Below are positions 45,825 to 52,721 of a DNA stretch of 64,000 nt, piece by piece. Within the stretch, counting starts at the first letter, position 1; every line of letters starts with the position of its first letter. Made by a program: the position numbers and the translations under genes. A model generated the notes under the pieces. That model was not told the DNA's origin. It ran no database searches and was given only the letters and a program-made list of their open reading frames with translations. This DNA is from CAWABB01 sp963780165 (lineage in GTDB: Bacteria; Bacteroidota; Ignavibacteria; UBA10030; UBA6906), in contig CAWABB010000007.1 in the NCBI GenBank assembly GCA_963780165.1, positions 434,001 through 498,000 of the forward strand. Reading direction: 5' to 3'.

Positions 45825-46111
45825 CGGCGCGCCGCCTCCACGTCCCGGGCATCAATCTTGTCGACAATGGCCATGATCAGCGTCCTCATGGGAGCCAGCT
45901 CGATATCGAAAACCGACTTCGCGACGCCCGGCGCGCCCCCGCAGACCACGATGTCGCCGGTACCGGCACCGACGTAGTCGACCGCCACCCACTCGGTGCC
46001 GTCGTCCGACCCATCGGGGCGGACCGGCTGCACGACATACACGATTTTGCCTTCGTAGGCCGGGTGTCTCTGGGAAGCCACGACAGTTTTCACAACCCGG
46101 GCGAGGAACAT
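45821..46111 (-). CDS. BMC-P pentameric vertex shell protein (EutN/CcmL family)
   Basis: The 96-aa protein starts MFLARVVKTVVASQRHPAYEG, the typical first strands of EutN/CcmL, followed by VDYVGAGTGDIVVCGGAPG and IMAIVDKIDARD. Five copies form a pentamer that caps shell vertices. GGAGGG lies 9 bases before the ATG, which overlaps the preceding gene's TGA by 1 base. It is the third of three consecutive vertex genes. It also overlaps pduS by 4 bases. Confidence 0.93.
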   Translation of the reverse strand: MFLARVVKTVVASQRHPAYEGKIVYVVQPVRPDGSDDGTEWVAVDYVGAGTGDIVVCGGAPGVAKSVFDIELAPMRTLIMAIVDKIDARDVEAARR

Positions 46112-46374
46112 CAGACGATTCCCTCCACGAGCTCCACGATGCTTGCGTTGACCGGGGCGAACCCGGTCGGGAATGCGGCCGTCGCATCCGTGCTTGTCAC
46201 GTACACGACGAGATCTCCCGGAGTGGCCAGTCCACCCGGATCGGCCGCAACGAGAGGCGAATCCGTGGCGACCCGCCTTGAGGAGACCGGCTGCACAACG
46301 AGCAGCCGGCACCCCTCGAGCTCCTTCGCCTTCCGGGTCGCCCAGACCGTCCCCGTGACGATTCCGAGTTTCAT
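46111..46374 (-). CDS. BMC-P pentameric vertex shell protein (EutN/CcmL family)
   Basis: The 87-aa protein starts MKLGIVTGTVWATRKAKELEG, a standard EutN/CcmL opening, and ends VNASIVELVEGIV. Its middle (TPGDLVVYVTSTDATAAFP) departs from the usual GAG-x-GD-x-VL motif, so it is the most divergent of the four vertex proteins here. AGGGTGG precedes the ATG, which overlaps the upstream stop by 4 bases. Confidence 0.9.
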   Translation of the reverse strand: MKLGIVTGTVWATRKAKELEGCRLLVVQPVSSRRVATDSPLVAADPGGLATPGDLVVYVTSTDATAAFPTGFAPVNASIVELVEGIV

Positions 46375-46667
46375 CTGCCACCCTTCGCGACGACGACATC
46401 CCGATCGATCTGCACGGTGTCGATAATCGCCATGACCACGGCATCGACCGGCGCGTTGCGTGTCTCTTCGGTCATGCGCGCGGCCGACCCGTAGGAGAGC
46501 AGGACGAAGCTCCCCTCCCCGGCCTGCACGGCGTCCACGGCCACGTGATACGACTTGAGCGGATTGCCCGCGTGGTCCACCTCTTTGCACAGAAGGAGCT
46601 TCTTGCCGTTCAGGCTCGGGTCCTTCTGTGTCGAGACTACCGTTCCGATGACTCGCGCGAAGATCAT
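46371..46667 (-). CDS. BMC-P pentameric vertex shell protein (EutN/CcmL family)
   Basis: The 98-aa protein starts MIFARVIGTVVSTQKDPSLNG and contains VDAVQAGEGSFVLLSYGSAAR and MAIIDTVQIDRDVV, all EutN/CcmL features. It begins 8 bases after the BMC-H gene stop without a strong ribosome site of its own, so it is probably translated by coupling. Confidence 0.93.
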   Translation of the reverse strand: MIFARVIGTVVSTQKDPSLNGKKLLLCKEVDHAGNPLKSYHVAVDAVQAGEGSFVLLSYGSAARMTEETRNAPVDAVVMAIIDTVQIDRDVVVAKGGR

Positions 46668-46675
46668 GTGCGTCT

Positions 46676-46951
46676 CTAGCGCTTCAGTGAGGCTTCGAGG
46701 GCTCCATCGGGTCTCGGGATCACGAGCTGCGACACGACTTCCCCCACCTTCGAGGCGGCCTCGTTGCCGGCGTCGATGGCGGAGCGCACCGCCGCGACGT
46801 CCCCTTCGACCACGAAGGAGACATATCCGCTGCCGACCTGTCTCCACTCCACCAGCTCCACGTTTGCGGATTTCAACGCCGCGTCGGCTCCCATCACGAG
46901 GGGCGCAAATCCCTTTGTTTCGAGAACACCGATTGCATTCTTCCCAGCCAT
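46676..46951 (-). CDS. BMC-H hexameric shell protein
   Basis: The 91-aa single BMC domain (NAIGVLETKGFAPLVMGADA, then VEWRQVGSGYVSFVVEGDVA) forms hexameric shell tiles. AGGAGGAACAATC gives a strong ribosome site before the ATG. It sits between the aldehyde dehydrogenase gene (32 bases downstream of its stop) and the run of vertex genes. The pore-region residues GSGYV differ from those of the other two hexamer proteins, so it may set the pore chemistry. Confidence 0.94.
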   Translation of the reverse strand: MAGKNAIGVLETKGFAPLVMGADAALKSANVELVEWRQVGSGYVSFVVEGDVAAVRSAIDAGNEAASKVGEVVSQLVIPRPDGALEASLKR

Positions 46952-46983
46952 GATTGTTCCTCCTGAATTCCGGGCTATGGTGA

Positions 46984-48411
46984 TTAGACAAACCTCAAGG
47001 CGCCGTGCGTCATGATGCGGCGCTTTCTGACGAAATTGAGCGGCGTGCAGATGCCTTCGCCGGTGGGCGTCGCGATCGTGTGGGAGAAGTACCCTTCGCC
47101 CAGATCGCCGCCGTCCCCTCTCAGCGTGCCGCCATTGATCGTGTGCACATCACAATCGAGCAGGCGCGTGTATCTGGTCGCCCTGGTGATGTCCTTCGTG
47201 AAGATGCTCGCCGTGTGCTTGAAACCGTGCTCCGCTTTCAGAGCGGCGGCGGTGCCGTCCTCGAAGTCCTTCACCCGCACCACCGGAATGCAGCACGTCA
47301 TCTGTTCCGCCACCACCCAGGGATGCGTCCGGTCCGTCTCCCCGAAGAGCAGCGGCACGGAGTCCGGAATGTCGAGTCCGATCGCCTTGCCCAGAACGGT
47401 CGCGCTCTTTCCAGCATACTCTCTGCCGATCAGCCAGTGCTTTCCGGAGAGCGTGAGCGCCTTCTTCGCAAGGTCATCCATTTGCGCGGGGGACAGTCGA
47501 GTGTTCCCGGCCTGTTCCATCTCCCGCATGAACGCCTCGAAGACCGACTCGACGACGAAGATTTCCTTCTCCGCGATGCAGAGGACGTTGTTGTCATACC
47601 CTGCGCTCATCGTGATCTCCGAAGCCGCCAGGGCCATATCTGCCGTCTCGTCGACCAGGACCGGAGGATTCCCCGGCCCCGCAGCGATGACCTTCTTGGG
47701 GAACGTCATGGCCAGGTCAACCAGCACCGGCCCGCCTGTCACGGACAGCAGGTCGACCTTCGGATGCCCGAAGAGGATCTTCGCCGTTTCGAGCGTCGGC
47801 TCCTTGACGCAGGTGACCAGGTTCAGCGGGGCCCCCGCGGCGACCATGGCCCGGTTCGCCAGCCGGATGACTTTTGCGTTCACCCGCTTTGCCGCAGGAT
47901 GAGGGTTGAAGGCGATGGTGTTGCCGCCGGCGAGCTGGATGATGATATTGTTGATCATCGTCGGCGCCGGGTGGGTGCTGGGAGTGATGTTCCCGATCAC
48001 GCCGAACGGCGCATACTCGTCCAGCGCGAGGCCGTTCTTGCCTGACCAGGCCTGCGGGCGGAGATACTCCACGCCGGGGCTGTTCTTCGCGGCATTGACC
48101 AGCTTCGCGGTTTTGTGATCCACCCTCCCCATCCCCGTCTCTTCAACCGTCTCGCGGGCAAGCTCATCCTTGTGGTCCAGCGTCATCTCCCTGACCGCAT
48201 CGGTGATCTTCTTCTTGCACTGGATGCTGCGGTCCTTGAATTCGAGGAAGGCTTCGTGAGCCGCCTCGACCGCATCGTTCATGTCGTCGAACACACCCCA
48301 ATCGCCTTTGGAGGCTGGCCTGGCAGGTCCCGGCTGAGGCGCAGCGTCGGCCATCACCTTCCGGACGACGCTCTCGACCAGCTGCTGCAGCTGATGATCG
48401 TTGATGTCCAC
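46984..48411 (-). CDS. pduP: CoA-acylating aldehyde dehydrogenase of the BMC, PduP type
   Basis: The 475-aa enzyme oxidises an aldehyde (here probably L-lactaldehyde) to acyl-CoA with NAD+. Residues 1-20 (INDHQLQQLVESVVRKVM) form an amphipathic encapsulation helix, followed by a Pro/Ala linker. The dehydrogenase domain shows GVIGNITPSTHPAPTMINN, LSVTGGPVLVDLA and the catalytic Cys278 in NNVLCIAEKE. The start codon is GTG at 48411. Between shell genes on both sides, it is the core enzyme of the compartment. Confidence 0.94.
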   Translation of the reverse strand: MDINDHQLQQLVESVVRKVMADAAPQPGPARPASKGDWGVFDDMNDAVEAAHEAFLEFKDRSIQCKKKITDAVREMTLDHKDELARETVEETGMGRVDHKTAKLVNAAKNSPGVEYLRPQAWSGKNGLALDEYAPFGVIGNITPSTHPAPTMINNIIIQLAGGNTIAFNPHPAAKRVNAKVIRLANRAMVAAGAPLNLVTCVKEPTLETAKILFGHPKVDLLSVTGGPVLVDLAMTFPKKVIAAGPGNPPVLVDETADMALAASEITMSAGYDNNVLCIAEKEIFVVESVFEAFMREMEQAGNTRLSPAQMDDLAKKALTLSGKHWLIGREYAGKSATVLGKAIGLDIPDSVPLLFGETDRTHPWVVAEQMTCCIPVVRVKDFEDGTAAALKAEHGFKHTASIFTKDITRATRYTRLLDCDVHTINGGTLRGDGGDLGEGYFSHTIATPTGEGICTPLNFVRKRRIMTHGALRFV

Positions 48412-48429
48412 GTCATACCCCGCGATGTG

Positions 48430-48732
48430 CTACTTGGTCGATTTCTTCCCGGTCGACATCGGTTCCAGCGGGAACTTCGGAATGAGCTTTTCCGACGGAC
48501 GAGCGATGATGACCTCTGAATTCACGGTACCGACCGCTTTTGCAGCCTGCGCTCCCGCTTCCACAGCGGCCTTCACCGCGGCGACGTCACCCCGGATGAC
48601 GATCCCAACCCTGCCGCCACCGACCTTCACCCAGTTCCCGAGCTTGACGTTTGCGGATTTTACCGCGGCGTCAGCAGCCTGTACCGCGGCAGTGAAGCCG
48701 GTGGTTTCTATGATGCCAAGTGCGTCAGTCAT
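48430..48732 (-). CDS. BMC-H hexameric shell protein
   Basis: The 100-aa protein has a BMC domain (ALGIIETTGFTAAVQAADA, KVGGGRVGIVIRGDVAAV) plus a charged C-terminal tail of about 18 residues (FPLEPMSTGKKSTK). The pore loop is GGGR. AGGAGATCTGACA precedes the ATG. It starts 12 bases after the previous BMC-H gene. Confidence 0.94.
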   Translation of the reverse strand: MTDALGIIETTGFTAAVQAADAAVKSANVKLGNWVKVGGGRVGIVIRGDVAAVKAAVEAGAQAAKAVGTVNSEVIIARPSEKLIPKFPLEPMSTGKKSTK

Positions 48733-48743
48733 TGTCAGATCTC

Positions 48744-49025
48744 CTATTTAGCCACGCTGAGCAGTTCAAACACGTCCTCGTGAGCCGAGGGGATAACGTT
48801 GGTGCACATCAGTTCGCCGACCCGCCCGGCAGCTTCCGCTCCGGCTTCCACGGCCGAACGGACCGCGCCGACTTCTCCGCGCACGAGCACCGTCACGTAC
48901 GCGCCCCCGATCTCAACGCGCTTCAGGAAGTCGACGTTTGCCGTCTTCATCATCGCATCGATGGCATGCAGCGCTCCGGTGTTGCCCCGGGTTTCCACAA
49001 ATCCCAATGCTACGCCTTGGGCCAT
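48744..49025 (-). CDS. BMC-H hexameric shell protein
   Basis: The 93-aa protein is a canonical hexamer-forming BMC domain (ALGFVETRGNTGALHAIDAM, EIGGAYVTVLVRGEVGAV). It ends IPSAHEDVFELLS, similar to the tail of major shell proteins such as PduA/PduJ. AGGAGGGAATCACC is a strong ribosome site. Its strong signal and canonical sequence make it a likely major shell protein. Confidence 0.94.
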   Translation of the reverse strand: MAQGVALGFVETRGNTGALHAIDAMMKTANVDFLKRVEIGGAYVTVLVRGEVGAVRSAVEAGAEAAGRVGELMCTNVIPSAHEDVFELLSVAK

Positions 49026-49037
49026 GGTGATTCCCTC

Positions 49038-49349
49038 CTAGTGTGATGGACTCTTGGTTTTCAACATCAGTTTTCTTTTCTGCAAAAGGTCTCGTGCCCC
49101 TTCGGTACAGAGCGTCCCTGCCGGCACGATGATCTCGACGATCCACGGATCGACGCCGCGCACCTGGCGTTCCGTCAGGACAGGCGTCTTGTACTCAGAA
49201 AAATCTATCTCCGCGCTGGTTGCCTCCCTGTGCTCCCGCGCCGGGCCGCGTGCGGGCATCGACCCGCTGATCTCCACTCCGCGCCGCCTCAATTCGGCAA
49301 TGACCGCTCGGACGATCGCCTCCACCAGTTGTTCTGAGACACCGTGCAT
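49038..49349 (-). CDS. Unknown BMC-operon protein with encapsulation-peptide-like N-terminus
   Basis: The 103-aa protein starts with an amphipathic helix (VSEQLVEAIVRAVIAELRRR). A linker (SGSMPARGPAREHREATS) and a short C-terminal domain follow (FSEYKTPVLTERQVRG, WIVEIIVPAGTLCTEGARD). The helix-plus-linker layout is that of proteins targeted to microcompartment lumens. The C-terminal part matches nothing I recognise. The ATG is 5 bases after the stop of the vertex gene upstream. It may be a scaffold or a minor lumen protein. Confidence 0.75.
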   Translation of the reverse strand: MHGVSEQLVEAIVRAVIAELRRRGVEISGSMPARGPAREHREATSAEIDFSEYKTPVLTERQVRGVDPWIVEIIVPAGTLCTEGARDLLQKRKLMLKTKSPSH

Positions 49350-49353
49350 CGTT

Positions 49354-49656
49354 TCATCCCCCCGGGGATTGCTGGTTGACAGGCTGGATCGCGCCTGAGG
49401 CTGCGACGTCGACAATGCCGACAATCGAGGTATCCGTTGCGGTCTTCCTTGTCGACTCCGGCAACCGCGCGGAGGATGACCCGCAGAGCAGGACGACTTC
49501 CCCCGCGCCCGCCCCGACGGTATCGACACATACCGCGGTGGTTGCGGTTGGCGCGTACAGCTCGTCCAGATAGCGCACCAGGAGAAGCTTCAGTCCGTCC
49601 ATCTGTCCGGCTTTTCGCGTCGACACGACGGTTCCGATCACCACGCCAAGTTTCAA
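49354..49656 (-). CDS. BMC-P pentameric vertex shell protein (EutN/CcmL family), TTG start
   Basis: The 100-aa protein reads KLGVVIGTVVSTRKAGQMDG after its start, the typical EutN/CcmL opening, then VDTVGAGAGEVVLLCGSSSAR and SIVGIVDVAA. The start codon is TTG at 49656, just after the pduL stop. GGGAAG lies about 10 bases upstream, inside pduL. The unusual codon may keep this minor vertex protein at a low level. It is separate from the three vertex genes further down the operon. Confidence 0.92.
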   Translation of the reverse strand: MKLGVVIGTVVSTRKAGQMDGLKLLLVRYLDELYAPTATTAVCVDTVGAGAGEVVLLCGSSSARLPESTRKTATDTSIVGIVDVAASGAIQPVNQQSPGG

Positions 49657-49659
49657 CGC

Positions 49660-50391
49660 CTATATCTTCCCGAGGAATTCCACGACCGACTCGTCCCGGA
49701 CATCCGCCGCGTTGGCGTCGTCGGTATCGAGGTGCATCTGCAGCCGCCAGCTGTCGTTCGTGCGAACAAGGACGTTTTCAAAAATGGTGCTCTTCACGCC
49801 GGCGACACGCACCTTACAGAGATCACCGTCGCGCACGCCAAGCTGGGCCGCGTCGGCGCTGGTCATATGGATGTGCCGGCTTGCGACGATCGCGCACTGC
49901 TCGAGGTAGACGGAACCGTTCGGCCCCACCAGCGTGAGCGGCGAGGCCTCGCCGAGGGTTCCCGAATTCGCGACTGGCGGGTCGATGCCAAGAAAGACGG
50001 CGTCCGTGAGGGAGACCTCGACCTGGTCGTATGTTCTGAGCGGTCCGAGGATTCTCACGCCCGGGATGCTCCGGAGCTTTGGCCCGACGATCGTCAGGGT
50101 ATGCGTGGAGGCGAACTCCCCCGGCTGGTAGAGCGGCCGCATCTTTTCGAACGCGACTCCCTCGCCAAAGAGGCGGTGGAATGTCTTCTGCGTGAGATGA
50201 ATGTGCCGGTTGGAGACTCCGAGCGGGATCGTCGGGTAGGCGGAAGAGGATGGAAGCGTGAGCCGTTTGGCGGACCGGTGAGCCACAGGCGACCGGAGCG
50301 CCGTCCGGACCTCCTTTACGATGAGATCGATCAGGACGTCATCCGAAGGACCTGACGTGGTGACGGAACATCCACATTCTGCCGAGCGCAT
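49660..50391 (-). CDS. pduL: Phosphate propanoyltransferase (phosphotransacylase) PduL
   Basis: The 243-aa enzyme exchanges CoA for phosphate on the acyl group made by the aldehyde dehydrogenase, recycling CoA inside the compartment. Both zinc-binding His-x-His motifs of the two barrel domains are present: GVSNRHIHLT (His63, His65) and ASRHIHMTSADAA (His173, His175). The first 45 residues precede the catalytic fold and include an amphipathic helix (DVLIDLIVKEVRTALRS), a likely encapsulation peptide. AGGAGAACGTCACC precedes the ATG, 12 bases after deoR. Confidence 0.94.
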   Translation of the reverse strand: MRSAECGCSVTTSGPSDDVLIDLIVKEVRTALRSPVAHRSAKRLTLPSSSAYPTIPLGVSNRHIHLTQKTFHRLFGEGVAFEKMRPLYQPGEFASTHTLTIVGPKLRSIPGVRILGPLRTYDQVEVSLTDAVFLGIDPPVANSGTLGEASPLTLVGPNGSVYLEQCAIVASRHIHMTSADAAQLGVRDGDLCKVRVAGVKSTIFENVLVRTNDSWRLQMHLDTDDANAADVRDESVVEFLGKI

Positions 50392-50403
50392 GGTGACGTT
50401 CTC

Positions 50404-51174
50404 CTACACAACCATGACTTCAACGCCCTTCCGGCGAATGTCCTTCACGACATCTGCCGGCGCGGTCTTGTCGGTAATGATCTTCACGATATTGTCGAGC
50501 GAAGCGTACGGCGCCAGCCCGGTCTGATAAAACTTGCTCCCATCGGCGAGGACGATGATTTCCTTGACCCTGGAGACGACGCTCTTCTTCAGTTCGACCT
50601 CGATCAGGTGCGTGTCGGTGAGGCCGGCCTCGCGGGAAATCCCCCATGCGCCGAGGAATGCCTTCTTGATGATGAGCCCGTCCAGGAACGATTGCGTCGG
50701 CAACCCTGCGATGGAGCCCGATGTGTGGCGGAGATAGCCGCCCGGGAGAAGAACGTTGATGTTCTGACAGCCCATCAGTTCGATGGCCGTCCATATCCCC
50801 GTCGGAATGACCGTGACATCTTTGAGGTCGGGACGGTTCCGCAGCGCGTGTGCCATCGCCAGCACTGTGGTCGACGAATCCAGGAGAACGGGATCGAGTG
50901 AATCGACCATCAGCGCGGCTGCCTGGCCGATCTTGTGTTTGGCGGTGTGGTTCAGACTCTTGCGCGTCTGAAAACTGTACTCCTGGCGGGTGCGCTCCTC
51001 CACCAGGCGGGCCCCGCCGTGCGTCCGGGCAATCTTACCGAGCTTCGCGAGCTCGTTCAGGTCCGTCCGTATCGTCACCTCTGTCACAGCGAGGAGCTCG
51101 CTCAGCTCTTTCACCGAGACGCTCTCCTTCCCTGCAAGGCGCTCAAGGATCTTTTGTCGACGGAGTGGAAGCAC
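50404..51174 (-). CDS. DeoR-family transcriptional regulator of the BMC operon
   Basis: The 256-aa repressor has an N-terminal helix-turn-helix (RRQKILERLAGKESVSVKELSELLAVTEVTIRTDLNEL). The C-terminal sugar-phosphate-sensing domain includes DSLDPVLLDSSTTVLAMAHAL, KKAFLGAWGISREAGLTDTH and EIIVLADGSKFYQTGLAP. Such regulators usually respond to a phosphorylated sugar, here plausibly rhamnulose 1-phosphate or DHAP. The start is GTG at 51174. It is the first gene of the operon and so probably regulates itself. Confidence 0.93.
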   Translation of the reverse strand: MLPLRRQKILERLAGKESVSVKELSELLAVTEVTIRTDLNELAKLGKIARTHGGARLVEERTRQEYSFQTRKSLNHTAKHKIGQAAALMVDSLDPVLLDSSTTVLAMAHALRNRPDLKDVTVIPTGIWTAIELMGCQNINVLLPGGYLRHTSGSIAGLPTQSFLDGLIIKKAFLGAWGISREAGLTDTHLIEVELKKSVVSRVKEIIVLADGSKFYQTGLAPYASLDNIVKIITDKTAPADVVKDIRRKGVEVMVV

Positions 51175-51201
51175 GATTGCTGGTCCCGAATGTCAGGAAG
51201 C

Positions 51202-51229
51202 AATATATACTACTTTCGTATACTTGCAA
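51202..51229 (-). promoter_or_regulatory. Predicted promoter of the deoR-BMC operon
   Basis: On the minus strand, TTGCAA (51229-51224) and TATATT (51207-51202) are spaced by 16 bases, a fair sigma-70-type promoter. It ends about 28 bases before the deoR GTG. The surrounding 60 bases are markedly AT-rich compared with the rest of the window. Confidence 0.55.
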
Positions 51230-51266
51230 GTAAGTTTCATTTATTTTCGGTTATGAGAACGAAAAT
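51221..51266. promoter_or_regulatory. Candidate DeoR operators (two palindromes)
   Basis: TACTTGCAAGTA (51221-51232) is a perfect 12-base palindrome lying on the -35 box. A second dyad, ATTTTCG (51243-51249) and CGAAAAT (51260-51266), has perfect 7-base arms with 10 bases between. The TTTCG word recurs at 51214-51218. Either site could bind the DeoR-family protein encoded next to it. Confidence 0.5.
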
Positions 51267-51440
51267 ATTGCCCTCCCTTCGACAGTGGCACAAACTGGGC
51301 CACTTTGCCAATCTTGCGGTCTTGCGAAACGAAAGAGTCAGGAGCACATGCAGGCCATGAAGACGAAAGGAAGGGGCAGCCCCGTTCACGGGCGGGAGAG
51401 GGCCACTACCGGGGGAGGAGGCATGGGGGGGTGTGAGGGG

Positions 51441-52721
51441 CTACCGTTGTGCCAACACCTCGGCTTCATAGTTCTGGACCTCGCGCAGGTAATCCTCCCC
51501 CACCGGGACCCTGCTCTTCATGCAGTAGTAGTCGTACACCGCACCGAATGGCTTGGTCTTGAGCACTTCCAGCAGGGCAAGCCGTTCGAAGTCCTTCCCT
51601 CCCTCCTCATACCCGCGCAGTGCCGCAGTCGGTTCCAGCAGGGCGTACAGAAACGCGAGCTGCGTCGCCCGGGCGCCCACGACGTAAGCCCCGACTCGGT
51701 TGATGCTCGCATCGAAGTAGTCGAGACCAATGGTGACCCGGTCGAGCGCATTGCTTCGAACGATCTCCTGGGCGATCAACTGCACTTCGTCATTGAAGAT
51801 CACCACATGATCGCTGTCCCACCGAACCCCTCGGCTCACGTGCAGCAGCAGCCGATCCACGAAGAGTAGCAGCGAGGAGATCTTGTCGGCGATCTGCTCC
51901 GTCGGATGAAAGTGACCGGCGTCCAGGCAGAGGCCGACGCCGTTCTGTACCGCATACCCCATGTAGAACTCGTGGGACCCTACGACCATCGATTCCGAGC
52001 CGATGCCGAAGAGCTTGCTCTCGACGGTGTCCCTGAGATGCTCCCGCGGAAACTTCTCCTGGAATATCTCATCGAGGGATTTCCTCAGGAGGGCCCGATG
52101 CGCACTCCGGTCCACCGGATTATCCTTCGACCCGTCTGGAACCCAGATGTTATTGCCGGCTGGAGATCCGAGCTGCCTTCCCATCTCCGATGCGATCCTG
52201 CGCGAGCGCCTGACGTGCTCGACCCAGAAGCGTCTGCGCACCTCATGCTTGCTCGCAAGCGTGTAGCCATCGTCTGCGAACGGATGGGAGAAGCAGGTTG
52301 GATTGAAGTCCAGTCCGATGCCGAGCTTCCTGGCCCAATTGATCCAGCTCTGGAAATGCCTGACCTCGATCTGGTCGCGATCCACCTTCTCCCCCTTGAA
52401 GTCTCCGTAGATCGCGTGCAGGTTCAGCCGCTGCTTCCCCGGCAGCAGACTCATCACCTTTTCAATATCCCTCCGGAGCTGTTCAATAGTCTTCGCCTTG
52501 CCGGGAGCGTTCCCGGTAGCGAGGATCCCCCCCCCGCCCAGCGCTGCTTCAGGCTTTTCGAACCCGCCCACATCATCCGCCTGCCAGCAATGCAGGCTGA
52601 CGACCACCGCGTCCATGTTCCTGAGCGCCGTATCCGTGTCGACGCCGAGGGCCGCGTACGCGTCCTTTGCAAGCCGGTACGATGATTCCACGGCATCGGG
52701 ATCCCTCTGGCGCGCTACCAT
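51441..52721 (-). CDS. rhaA: L-rhamnose isomerase
   Basis: The 426-aa enzyme converts L-rhamnose to L-rhamnulose and is close to E. coli RhaA over its whole length. Shared blocks include VVSLHCWQADDVGGFE, RLNLHAIYGDF, GLDFNPTCFSHPFADDGYTL, VESKLFGIGSESMVVGS, CLDAGHFHPTEQIADKIS, HVSRGVRWDSDHVV and GLDYFDASINRVGAYV. GGAG lies 9 bases before the ATG. The start overlaps the 3' end of the beta-helix gene by 7 bases. It lies upstream of the BMC operon on the same strand and supplies rhamnulose to RhaB. Confidence 0.96.
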   Translation of the reverse strand: MVARQRDPDAVESSYRLAKDAYAALGVDTDTALRNMDAVVVSLHCWQADDVGGFEKPEAALGGGGILATGNAPGKAKTIEQLRRDIEKVMSLLPGKQRLNLHAIYGDFKGEKVDRDQIEVRHFQSWINWARKLGIGLDFNPTCFSHPFADDGYTLASKHEVRRRFWVEHVRRSRRIASEMGRQLGSPAGNNIWVPDGSKDNPVDRSAHRALLRKSLDEIFQEKFPREHLRDTVESKLFGIGSESMVVGSHEFYMGYAVQNGVGLCLDAGHFHPTEQIADKISSLLLFVDRLLLHVSRGVRWDSDHVVIFNDEVQLIAQEIVRSNALDRVTIGLDYFDASINRVGAYVVGARATQLAFLYALLEPTAALRGYEEGGKDFERLALLEVLKTKPFGAVYDYYCMKSRVPVGEDYLREVQNYEAEVLAQR

